From JADJPF01 sp964492845 (GTDB taxonomy: Bacteria > Acidobacteriota > Blastocatellia > Chloracidobacteriales > JADJPF01): a stretch of 64,000 nucleotides of DNA. Location of the stretch: contig CAZBMZ010000002.1 of the NCBI GenBank assembly GCA_964492845.1, positions 124,001-188,000 on the forward strand, read 5' to 3'. The translations under genes and the position numbers were made by a program. Shown in pieces: positions 16,566 through 25,190 of this stretch (the stretch's first letter is position 1; each line of letters opens with the position of its first letter). The notes beneath the pieces are model-generated. The model was not told the origin of the DNA and ran no database searches. It saw only the letters and a program-made list of their open reading frames with translations.

Positions 16566-18566
16566 TTATTGTGGAGGAGGAGCAGCCATTTCTTGAAATA
16601 TCTTTTCTACAACTTCTTTATAAACAGTAATTTTTCCATCTGTCTTCATTTTTTTCTTAATATTTTCTATGTAAGCTTCATAAGTCATAGATCGTCGTTC
16701 TTCTAACAAACGTTCTTCAACCGCATTAGCTTGCTCATTATATTTCTGGTTACTTGGGTCATTACGCTTAGTTACAGCAAAAAGTAAATACTTGCCATTA
16801 TTAAAGATAGGTTCCTTGGCTACTTCGCCTGCTTTTGTGACTAATGCCATAGGAGCAACACGGCTAATATCATTAAAATTTTCTAGGGATTGACCATCTT
16901 TAAAGTCATCCCGAGTAGCTACTTTTAATCCAGCTTTTTCTATGGCTGCTTTTAATCCATCAGCAGTATTATTAGCTTCTGCCAAAATAGATTTTGCTTG
17001 AACAGCAGCTAAATCCTTGACTTTATCAGCTTTATATTTTTCTACTACCTTATCTTTAACCTCTTCAAATGTTGCATCATGAGGTTCTTTTATTTCTAAA
17101 AGTTTTGGAATTGCAAAACCACCACGAACACCTACTTTAACTCCAACATCACCAACGGCTTTTAAGTTATTTGTAGCTTCTTCAAAAGAAGGGTTATTAC
17201 CAATTTCAGGAACATCATCTCCAACAGCAAAAAATGGGGTTTGTTTTAAGGTTTCTTCTACTTTTAAGCCTTGTTTTTGGGCTGTTTCTGCTGCAATTGT
17301 TTTTATATCTTTCTTTTCTGTTAATTGTTTAACTACTTCATCTGCTAGATCTGAAGCTTTTTTATAAGAAAGTCGATTACGTGCAGAAGCCACTAAACTT
17401 TCCTTAGCTTCCTCAAAGGTTTTGTTTTTACGATCAAGCACTTTAATAATACAATAATTATTTCCATCTGCTAGAGGGTCACTAATTTCACCTACCTTCA
17501 TTGTAAAAACACGTTGTAAATAGCTACCAGGTTTAATGGTGTCTTTTTTAACTACAATTTCTTTATCTTTTCCTGCATCTTGTGAATTTCCTCTTGCTAA
17601 GGCAGCAAAATCTTCTGCTTGCGCACCACCTGAACCTTTTGCACGGCCAACTATCTCAATAGCTTTCTTTTGGACGGTTTCTTTATCTGCTTCTGTCAAA
17701 ACTTTTAATACAATTTGCTGTATCTTTACTTCAGAAACAAACTTTTCTGGATCGTAGTCTTTCTTTAATTCTTCATCGGAAATTTCTAAAGTTTTACCTA
17801 TAGCCTCTTGATTGATGTAAATATAGTCGGCTTTACGTTGAGCTTTATCAATACGAAAATCTGCTTTCTTAGCATCAAAATAGCTTTTTAAGTCTGCATC
17901 TGTGTAGGTAACTTTATCATTTAGGTTAGTAGTTTCAAGAACTGTATAAAGCAGGTTAAAAGAAGTATTTTCCTTATTAAATTGCTCTTGCACTTCTTGA
18001 GGCGAGACTTGGACAGCACTTGTAACAAAACTACGTAACTTTTCGTCAGCTACTTGCTCACGTAAGGATTCTTCAAATTGTCCTACAGTTTGGCCGGATC
18101 TTTCAATATAGCGTTGGTATTTTTCATAGCCTACCCATTTTCCATCAACAGTAAACTGTTCCCTAATACGGGCGCGGACTTCTGCATCTGTAGTTTCTAG
18201 ACCAAGGCGTTTAACTTCCAAAGCTATAATTTGTTTACGGATTAAGTTTTGTAGTAAGGTTTTATCTAGTCCCATACTACGTACTTGATTAAGATCCATA
18301 TCCTTACCACTTTGTTTCATAAATTGTTGATACATCTGCATCATATTGGTAAGGCCAAGCATATAGTCTTGGACTGTAACTTCTTCTTTATCGATTTTTG
18401 CAACTAAATCAGAATCCTTAAGCGACATAGGTCGGCCATCGGCCGTAAGCGCGTTTTGTTGCTGCATTGGAGCATAAAAAACTACCATACCTAGTGTGAC
18501 TATTACAGAAGCTATTATCCAAATGGCTTTTTGAGAGCGTTTGCTTTTATTTAATGTTTTTAACAT
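16566..18566 (-). CDS. PpiD/SurA-like membrane-anchored parvulin foldase
   Basis: A 666-residue protein: a single N-terminal membrane anchor (about residues 13-32), then a SurA-type N-terminal chaperone domain (about 48-200; LLQNLIRKQIIALEVKRLG is the typical helix). A parvulin-like rotamase region lies about 270-400 (KIQQIVLKV, FAALARGNSQDAG, VGEISDPL, YCIIKVLDRK), and a second divergent copy or chaperone segment runs to the C-terminus. It should help fold outer-membrane proteins such as LptD in the periplasm (family knowledge). It ends with a Pro-rich tail and its own terminator. Whether the rotamase is active cannot be judged. Confidence 0.88.
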   Translation of the reverse strand: MLKTLNKSKRSQKAIWIIASVIVTLGMVVFYAPMQQQNALTADGRPMSLKDSDLVAKIDKEEVTVQDYMLGLTNMMQMYQQFMKQSGKDMDLNQVRSMGLDKTLLQNLIRKQIIALEVKRLGLETTDAEVRARIREQFTVDGKWVGYEKYQRYIERSGQTVGQFEESLREQVADEKLRSFVTSAVQVSPQEVQEQFNKENTSFNLLYTVLETTNLNDKVTYTDADLKSYFDAKKADFRIDKAQRKADYIYINQEAIGKTLEISDEELKKDYDPEKFVSEVKIQQIVLKVLTEADKETVQKKAIEIVGRAKGSGGAQAEDFAALARGNSQDAGKDKEIVVKKDTIKPGSYLQRVFTMKVGEISDPLADGNNYCIIKVLDRKNKTFEEAKESLVASARNRLSYKKASDLADEVVKQLTEKKDIKTIAAETAQKQGLKVEETLKQTPFFAVGDDVPEIGNNPSFEEATNNLKAVGDVGVKVGVRGGFAIPKLLEIKEPHDATFEEVKDKVVEKYKADKVKDLAAVQAKSILAEANNTADGLKAAIEKAGLKVATRDDFKDGQSLENFNDISRVAPMALVTKAGEVAKEPIFNNGKYLLFAVTKRNDPSNQKYNEQANAVEERLLEERRSMTYEAYIENIKKKMKTDGKITVYKEVVEKIFQEMAAPPPQ

Positions 18567-18930
18567 TTAAGAAAGAATACCTCCAGCATTACTACAAATT
18601 AAGTAGTTATAAGTAAGCCTACAAGAAAATATACTATCGATTTAAGTTTAGAATAAATGTATATGTTATTTTAGACAAATAATAGAATGTTTAGATTTAG
18701 GGCTTACTTACAAAAAGGCAATTTTAATTTAGCAAATAACGCTTTGCAACGTGTTTTAGTTATCAACAAGCTTAAGCAAAGCAATTGCTAGTTTTAAGAA
18801 TTCGCTATTAAGTTGCAAGCTAGCTCTTGACGAACCTTTAGATAAACTTTTATCATCAGAGTTTATTCTTTTTGCCTAGAAATTGCTAAACCTAAATAAA
18901 ATACATTAGGTAAAGCTAACTTTAAGTTTT
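18567..18930. other. Divergent intergenic region (ppiD-like / mutS2)
   Basis: 364 bases carrying promoters in both directions. I see one plausible plus-strand promoter (18827-18856, listed). The rest is AT-rich, without an ORF or RNA-like structure. Confidence 0.55.
18827..18856 (+). promoter_or_regulatory. Possible sigma-70 promoter for mutS2
   Basis: TTGACG at 18827-18832 and TATCAT at 18851-18856 with an 18-base spacer, about 75 bases upstream of the mutS2 ATG. It is a match by eye only. Confidence 0.35.
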
Positions 18931-21345
18931 ATGAACCAACAAGCTTTTGAACCTTTAGAGTTTAATCAACTACGTAACTTACTATCAATTTATGCCCAAA
19001 CTCCTATCGGTCGAAAACAACTACTAGAAATTACTCCTTTAACAGATCTTCATGTAATTGAAAGGTTGCATAAAGAAGTCAAAGAATGCAGTGATTATCA
19101 ACGTGAGTTTGGCCGTATTAGAATTGCTGAAATTGCTGATCCTGCTCCACTTCTAGCACGTCTAGCTATCAATAATACTTATCTTTTAGCTGAAGAATTA
19201 CTCTCGCTTCAAAGCATTATTAGCACAGGACACAGTCTTAAAGTTCAATTTAGAGAAGTTGAAGGAAATTTTCCTGCACTCTCTGCAATTATTGGTCAAA
19301 TACCTAATTTATCAGCACTTTACAAGCGTCTAAAAGATACCTTGCTACCTTCAGGTGAAATTAATGAAGATGCTAGCCCAGAATTAAAACGCTTGCGCCG
19401 AGAAATTAATAACTTACGTAGTCGTATTTACAAGCATTTAAGTAGTATTTTAGAGTCTGCTGGACAAGAAAATGCTGTCAAAGATGAATTTGTCACCCTT
19501 CGTAATGGTCGTTTTGTTATTCCTGTAAGAAATGACTTTCGCGCTCGTGTTCCGGGCGTAGTTCATGGAATGTCGTCTAGTGGTGCTACTGCTTTTGTCG
19601 AGCCAATTTCATCTATAGAAGAAAATAATGAAATGGTAAGACTTCAGGAACTTGAAGAAAATGAGATCATAAAAATACTTTTTAGTATTTCTGAGCAACT
19701 ACGTAAGGAATTGCCTGGCCTAAGAGCTTTAGTTAAAGCTCTCTCAGAACTAGATTTAGTAATAGCCAAATCTAATTTTGCTCAAGAATACGACTGTATC
19801 AAACCTGAAATGAACCTGGTAGGCGAATTAAAACTTGTTTCGGCTCGTCATCCGATTTTAGAAAAAACTCTACGCGCAACACCTAATAAAATAGTCCCAA
19901 TTACCTTAGACTTTTCTAAATCCAAGAATGCAATGGTTATTAGCGGCCCTAATGCTGGTGGAAAAACTGTTGTATTAAAGACTGTTGGACTACTTGCACT
20001 AATGGCACAGTCTGGAATGCATGTTCCTGCTCATAATGCACGACTACCTATTTTTAATGATATATTGGCCGATATTGGAGATCATCAATCAATTGCCGCT
20101 AACTTATCTACGTTTTCTTCTCATATTCGCAATATTAGCGAAATGGCTGCAAGTGTTACTTTTCCTGCACTTGTAATGCTAGATGAGGTTGGAACAGGAA
20201 CAGATCCAGAAGAAGGTGCTGCCCTAGGTGTAGCAATTGTGGATTATTTTAAGCAAAAAGGCGCAATTGTTTTAGTTTCAACACATTATAATCCGTTAAA
20301 GTTCTATGCTACAGACACCCCAGGGGTAATAAGTGCTTCTGTAGAATTTAATGAAACGACCCTCCAACCAACTTATCGCCTATTAATTAACATTGCTGGA
20401 ACCTCTAGCGGGATAGAAATTGCAAGGCGGTTAGGCTTACAGGAAGAAATTTTGCAAATTGCTAGAAAAAGACTTGACCAAAGAGACCTTCATCAAGCAA
20501 ACTTCCTGCGAACCATTAAAACCGAAGCTCAACGCTGGCAAGATCTAAACGTCGCGCTAGAAAGTGAGCGTCAAACAACAGCAGAAAAATATCATAAGCT
20601 TAATGAGGATTTTACTGCTCAAGAACTATCACGCCAAAAAGAGTTTGAAAAGCATTTAGCTAATGTAATAAAAGATTTTACAAAACAATCAGAACAGTTT
20701 CTTGCTGAACTAACGGATAAAACTTTAGCCGCTAAATTGCTTAAAGAACAACAAAAGCGCGTTTTTCAGATAAAAAAACAGGCTCAAGATTTAAGTATAA
20801 AAAACAAATCTACTACTATTTCAACTCCAACTAAACAAACGGAGACAAATAAAACTAGTAGTAATGAAGATAAAAAAGTTTTTGTTACTAGTTTTTCTCT
20901 TGGTGATAAGGTCGAAACTGAACTTGGTCAAAAAGGTATTGTAGAAGAAATTAAAGGGGATGATATTTTTGTTCGCGTAGGTGCTATGCGCTTTAAGGCT
21001 TCTCGATTTACATTAAAATTCGTAGGCAAAGAAGAGAAAAAAGCCAAAAATTATCGTCTACCTGCTGGCGTAAATTTAACTAGGGAAAAAGAAAACATTG
21101 CTAGCAGTGAAATTAATGTTATTGGTTGCACTACAGAAGATGCTTGTGATCGTGTAGATCAATTTTTAGACCAAGCTTTTTTGGAAAACTTTGACCGTGT
21201 TCGAGTCGTTCATGGGTCAGGTCAAGGGAGATTACGTAGTGCTATAGGAGCATTATTAAAATCGCATCCTCATGTGGCTAACTTTTATTTAGCTACTTCT
21301 GTTGAAGGTGGATCAGGTGCAACAATTGTTGAATTAAGACAATAA
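18931..21345 (+). CDS. mutS2: Endonuclease MutS2
   Basis: An 804-residue MutS2, an ATPase that limits homologous recombination and/or rescues collided ribosomes depending on the species (family knowledge). The core and clamp helices occupy residues 1-about 320. The ATPase has Walker A GPNAGGKT (339-346), then MAQSGMHVPA and the Walker B region ALVMLDEVGTGTDPEEG. A coiled-coil linker (about 515-630) is followed by a KOW-like segment (GDKVETELGQKGIVEEI) and a C-terminal Smr nuclease domain (EINVIGCTTEDACDRVDQFL, VVHGSGQGRLRSAI). All expected modules are present and length is standard. dnaG follows 97 bases later. Confidence 0.96.
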   Translation: MNQQAFEPLEFNQLRNLLSIYAQTPIGRKQLLEITPLTDLHVIERLHKEVKECSDYQREFGRIRIAEIADPAPLLARLAINNTYLLAEELLSLQSIISTGHSLKVQFREVEGNFPALSAIIGQIPNLSALYKRLKDTLLPSGEINEDASPELKRLRREINNLRSRIYKHLSSILESAGQENAVKDEFVTLRNGRFVIPVRNDFRARVPGVVHGMSSSGATAFVEPISSIEENNEMVRLQELEENEIIKILFSISEQLRKELPGLRALVKALSELDLVIAKSNFAQEYDCIKPEMNLVGELKLVSARHPILEKTLRATPNKIVPITLDFSKSKNAMVISGPNAGGKTVVLKTVGLLALMAQSGMHVPAHNARLPIFNDILADIGDHQSIAANLSTFSSHIRNISEMAASVTFPALVMLDEVGTGTDPEEGAALGVAIVDYFKQKGAIVLVSTHYNPLKFYATDTPGVISASVEFNETTLQPTYRLLINIAGTSSGIEIARRLGLQEEILQIARKRLDQRDLHQANFLRTIKTEAQRWQDLNVALESERQTTAEKYHKLNEDFTAQELSRQKEFEKHLANVIKDFTKQSEQFLAELTDKTLAAKLLKEQQKRVFQIKKQAQDLSIKNKSTTISTPTKQTETNKTSSNEDKKVFVTSFSLGDKVETELGQKGIVEEIKGDDIFVRVGAMRFKASRFTLKFVGKEEKKAKNYRLPAGVNLTREKENIASSEINVIGCTTEDACDRVDQFLDQAFLENFDRVRVVHGSGQGRLRSAIGALLKSHPHVANFYLATSVEGGSGATIVELRQ

Positions 21346-21412
21346 AAATTATTCTTAAAAGTTGTTAAAAAGTTGTTAAGAAATATTAAAAATAAATAAT
21401 AAATTAGTTAAC

Positions 21413-21431
21413 CTAGTGTTATTAACACTAG
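21413..21431 (+). promoter_or_regulatory. Palindrome upstream of dnaG
   Basis: CTAGTGTTA / TAACACTAG, a perfect 9-base inverted repeat around one T, ending 11 bases before the dnaG ATG. No T-tract follows, so an operator or mRNA hairpin near the ribosome binding site is more likely than a terminator. A tandem AAAAGTTGTT-type repeat lies just upstream. Confidence 0.35.
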
Positions 21432-21442
21432 TGAGATAAAAA

Positions 21443-23245
21443 ATGGGTTTTGGTAAAGCCTTTACAGAAGAACTTAAAAGCCAAACAGATATAGTAAAAA
21501 TTATTTCTGAGTATGTCCCCTTAAGAAAAAAAGGGAAAAATTATTTGGCAAACTGCCCTTTTCATACAGAAAAAACACCTAGCTTTAATGTAAACCCAGT
21601 AATGCAAATTTTTCATTGTTTTGGCTGTTCTGTTGGCGGAGATGTTTTTGGCTTTATAAGGCGAATAGAAAGTTGTGATTTTTGGCAAGCTGTAAGAATT
21701 GTAGCCGAAAAAATGGGTGTGCCGGTTCCAGAAGTAGAAAAAATAGATGATCGCCAATTAGCACAAGAACGCGAAGACCTAATACAAGTAAATGCATGGG
21801 CAACAGATTTCTTTCAAACACAACTTTTTGAAGGAGTTGAAGGAAAAAGAGCCTTAGATTATTTTGAGCAACGTGGTATTACTAAAGAAAGTATTGAGCT
21901 TTTTCGATTAGGTTATGCACCGGATAGATGGGACGCTTTAAGTAGCTATTTACGCGCTCAAGGTGCAAGCCAAAAACAAATTGAGCGTAGCGGTTTGGTT
22001 GTTCTTAAAGAACAAGGCAATGGGTTTTATGACAGATTTCGTGGTCGCTGTATCTTTCCTATTACAGACACACAATCAAAAGTGATCGCTTTTGGCGGGC
22101 GGATTTTGGACTCAGGAGAACCTAAATACTTAAATTCTCCAGAAACTCCAATTTATACTAAAGGACGTAATTTGTTTGGTTTAAGCTATGCTAAAGAAGC
22201 TATCCGTAAGCAAAAGTTTGTAATTTTAGTAGAAGGCTACCTAGATTTTGTGGTTCCATTTCAAGCAGGTATACAAAATATTGTGGCTAGTCTAGGGACT
22301 GCTTTAACTGAACAGCAGGTTAAATTGTTAGGAAGATATTTAGAAACACCACAAATAGTAGTTAATTTTGATCCAGATAATGCTGGAATTGCAGCAACAA
22401 AACGTAGTTTGGAAATATTGTTAGAATATGGTTATAAAGTTAATGTATTAAGCTTGCCGGATGGCGAAGATCCTGATACATTCATTAGGAAAAATGGTGC
22501 AACACAATATCGTCAACTACTCAAAAAATCTCAGCCCTATATTGATTATATTTTAACTCAAGCTATGCGTGAGCATGATATTTCTCGTCCTGCTGGCAAG
22601 GTAGAAACACTTAATAGTATTTTGCCTTTCTTAAGTAAGATGAGGGATAAAATTGAACGGGCTACTTATGCAGAACAAATAGCTGACCGACTAAAAATAG
22701 AGGGTAGAGTAATTAGAGAAGAATTAAAACGTGCTGCTGTAGGTAAACTACCGCAGTTAGATCTAGGGAAAGTTGCTACAGCCATTAGAGTTTTACCAGC
22801 AGAACGACAACTACTTAAGGCTTTGTTTTTTAATCAGTCTTTAAGGTATTCGATGCTTTCTCTCCTTAAACCTGAATTATTTAAGGATTTAGCTACAGAA
22901 TCAGTTTTTACAGCATTAGTATCTTTGATTAAGTCAAGCAAAGAGTTTAGCTTTACTGCTCTTTGTGCTGAGATTGATCCAAACCGGCTAGCTCAAAGTG
23001 AAAAAATCATTAGCGAAATAATGGTTGAAGCTGATAGTTTAAGTAATCTATCTGAAGATGAGTTGACTAGTGCTGCTCAAGAAGCTTTTAATGCCTTAAA
23101 ACGTCTACAGGTAGAACAACAGCTAATTCGTTTGCAAGGAGAGATAAATGAAGCTCAACGCGATGGTAACACTAATGAACTAACAGAGCTTTCATTAAAA
23201 AAGTTTGCTTTAGCTCAAGAAATGAGACAACTTTTAGGAAAGTAA
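21443..23245 (+). CDS. dnaG: DNA primase DnaG
   Basis: A 600-residue replicative primase making RNA primers for the lagging strand. The N-terminal zinc finger has Cys 38, His 41, Cys 59 and Cys 62 (NCPFHTEKTPSF, HCFGCSVGGDV). The TOPRIM core has FVILVEGYLDFV (about 260) and the metal-binding NFDPDNAG (about 308). The C-terminal helical DnaB-interaction region (about 430-600) is poorly conserved, as usual. It is followed by rpoD, giving the widespread dnaG-rpoD order. Confidence 0.97.
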   Translation: MGFGKAFTEELKSQTDIVKIISEYVPLRKKGKNYLANCPFHTEKTPSFNVNPVMQIFHCFGCSVGGDVFGFIRRIESCDFWQAVRIVAEKMGVPVPEVEKIDDRQLAQEREDLIQVNAWATDFFQTQLFEGVEGKRALDYFEQRGITKESIELFRLGYAPDRWDALSSYLRAQGASQKQIERSGLVVLKEQGNGFYDRFRGRCIFPITDTQSKVIAFGGRILDSGEPKYLNSPETPIYTKGRNLFGLSYAKEAIRKQKFVILVEGYLDFVVPFQAGIQNIVASLGTALTEQQVKLLGRYLETPQIVVNFDPDNAGIAATKRSLEILLEYGYKVNVLSLPDGEDPDTFIRKNGATQYRQLLKKSQPYIDYILTQAMREHDISRPAGKVETLNSILPFLSKMRDKIERATYAEQIADRLKIEGRVIREELKRAAVGKLPQLDLGKVATAIRVLPAERQLLKALFFNQSLRYSMLSLLKPELFKDLATESVFTALVSLIKSSKEFSFTALCAEIDPNRLAQSEKIISEIMVEADSLSNLSEDELTSAAQEAFNALKRLQVEQQLIRLQGEINEAQRDGNTNELTELSLKKFALAQEMRQLLGK

Positions 23246-23307
23246 GAAAGTTGCTATAAAAAGTATAGAAGTATCTATACTAAATTGTTGATGTTTAAGA
23301 TATTTGT

Positions 23308-23340
23308 TTGACAATACTTCTTAACAAAGAAGTATTAAAT
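23308..23340 (+). promoter_or_regulatory. rpoD promoter region with internal dyad
   Basis: TTGACA (23308-23313) overlaps the start of a perfect inverted repeat AATACTTCTT / AAGAAGTATT (23313-23322 and 23327-23336, loop AACA). The -10-like bases (AGTATT or TATTAA) lie in the right arm at near-standard spacing. A second small stem (23262-23281) sits upstream. No T-tract follows, so an operator over a sigma-70 promoter is the preferred reading; a dnaG terminator is the alternative. Confidence 0.4.
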
Positions 23341-23400
23341 AGGCTGACCACCTAAATTTTATTTCATACGTAGTTAAGTGAAGGGGGATAGGGGTTTTGT

Positions 23401-25089
23401 ATGGCAATCCACGAGAAGTATCAAGAAGATGTAGATAAGCTCTTAGAAGTAGGAAAAGAAAAAGATTATCTTACCTATGACGATATAAATCGATTGTTGC
23501 CACCAGAGGTAAATTCTGCTGATGACATCGAAGCAATTTTTGATGTTCTCAATTCAGAAGGTATCCATATTGGTGATGGGGATGATAAGTTTGGCGATCT
23601 TTCAGATTTAGACAAAAAAGAAGGTTTAGAGGATGAAGACATAGAGCTAGATCTTTCTCCAGGACTTTTAGATAAAACTAATGATCCTGTAAGGATGTAT
23701 CTTCGGGAAATGGCAATAGTACCTTTACTTACTCGTGATGGGGAAGTTGCTATTGCAAAACGAATTGAACGCGGCCAACTACGCGCTAAAAAGTCGCTTG
23801 CTCGTTCACCCATTGTAGTAGAGGAATTTTTGCAAGTAGGAAAAGAATTAAAAGAAGGCATTCTTTCTGTGCGCGAAGTAGTAACATTTTCTGATGCAGA
23901 AGGTTTAACAGAAGATAAAATAGAAGAATACTTAGCGCATGTTTTAGGGGCTTTTTATGAAATACAAAAGCTTCAACAAAAAAGACTTAAGCTAGTAGAA
24001 AAAATTAAAGTTGATACTAAACGAAATGCTAAACCAAACAAAAACCGCACTAACTTAGCACGACTACGTATAGAAATATCTCAACTACTTCGCCTAATAG
24101 ACTTTACCACTCAAATTCATGACCGTTTTGTTAGCCAAATACGAAGTCATGTAAATAAACTAAGATTTGCAAAAGATGAATTACAGCAAGCTCGTCAAAC
24201 CCTTGATAGTCCTCAACTTAGGGATGAACGTGAGCTAAAACGCTCTCTACGCAACAGAGAAGGCAGATTAACAGATTTAGAAAAGAAATATAATACTTCT
24301 GCTGTAGAAATAGAACGTTCCCTTTCAGCTATTATTGCTGGAGAAACTCATGCTAACCAGGCTAAACGCGAATTAGTGGAAGCTAATTTACGCTTAGTGG
24401 TTTCTATTGCTAAAAAATATACTAATCGTGGACTGCAATTTCTGGATTTAATCCAAGAAGGTAATATTGGATTAATGAAAGCAGTAGATAAATTTGAGTA
24501 TCGCCGAGGTTATAAGTTTTCTACTTACGCAACCTGGTGGATTCGTCAGGCTATAACCCGCGCTATTGCTGATCAAGCTCGGACTATTAGAATTCCTGTC
24601 CATATGATTGAAACTATCAATAAGTTAATTCGTACCTCTCGCGCTCTAGTCCAAGAAATTGGTCGTGAACCTACCTCAGAAGAAATTGCAAGACGTATGG
24701 ATATTCCAGTTTCAAAAGTTCGTAAGGTGCTAAAAATTGCCCAAGAACCTATTTCTTTAGAAACACCTATTGGAGAAGAAGAAGACTCACATCTTGGTGA
24801 TTTTATTGAAGATAAGACTATTGTTAACCCAGCCGAAGCTGTAATTAATACTAACTTACGTGAAATTACCGAGGAAGTCTTAAAGACTCTTACACCACGT
24901 GAGGAAAAAGTAATAAAAATGCGCTTTGGCTTAGGAAATAATAGCTCAGAACATACATTAGAAGAAGTTGGACAGCATTTTGCAGTAACTCGTGAAAGAA
25001 TCCGTCAAATTGAAGCTAAAGCACTAAGAAAACTTCGTCATCCAAGCCGTAGTCGTAAGCTAAGAGCCTTTTTAGAAGGTGTTCGTTAG
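23401..25089 (+). CDS. rpoD: Primary sigma factor RpoD (sigma-70)
   Basis: A 562-residue housekeeping sigma factor. Region 1.1 is at the start (YLTYDDINRLLPPE, DVLNSEGIHI). Region 1.2 includes DPVRMYLREMAIVPLL. A non-conserved helical insert (about 130-290) follows. Region 2 carries LVEANLRLVVSIAKKY, FLDLIQEGNIGLMKAV and FSTYATWWIRQAI. Region 3 is IRIPVHMIETINK, and region 4.2 is TLEEVGQHFAVTRERIRQIE then LRKLRHPSRS. Every core segment is intact. A GGGGGATAGGGG purine stretch precedes the ATG, and a strong terminator follows. Confidence 0.97.
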   Translation: MAIHEKYQEDVDKLLEVGKEKDYLTYDDINRLLPPEVNSADDIEAIFDVLNSEGIHIGDGDDKFGDLSDLDKKEGLEDEDIELDLSPGLLDKTNDPVRMYLREMAIVPLLTRDGEVAIAKRIERGQLRAKKSLARSPIVVEEFLQVGKELKEGILSVREVVTFSDAEGLTEDKIEEYLAHVLGAFYEIQKLQQKRLKLVEKIKVDTKRNAKPNKNRTNLARLRIEISQLLRLIDFTTQIHDRFVSQIRSHVNKLRFAKDELQQARQTLDSPQLRDERELKRSLRNREGRLTDLEKKYNTSAVEIERSLSAIIAGETHANQAKRELVEANLRLVVSIAKKYTNRGLQFLDLIQEGNIGLMKAVDKFEYRRGYKFSTYATWWIRQAITRAIADQARTIRIPVHMIETINKLIRTSRALVQEIGREPTSEEIARRMDIPVSKVRKVLKIAQEPISLETPIGEEEDSHLGDFIEDKTIVNPAEAVINTNLREITEEVLKTLTPREEKVIKMRFGLGNNSSEHTLEEVGQHFAVTRERIRQIEAKALRKLRHPSRSRKLRAFLEGVR

Positions 25090-25130
25090 TTATTTTAGTT
25101 TTATGATGGCAATAAAAAAGTAAATTAAGA

Positions 25131-25166
25131 AATAGCTCAACTTTAATAAGTTGGGCTATTTTTTTG
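25131..25166 (+). terminator. Rho-independent terminator after rpoD
   Basis: Stem AATAGCTCAACTT / AAGTTGGGCTATT (13 bp with one G-T pair), loop TAAT, followed by a run of T. It lies about 40 bases past the rpoD stop. Confidence 0.85.
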
Positions 25167-25190
25167 CAAAATTTTTAGGAGATAGCAAAA

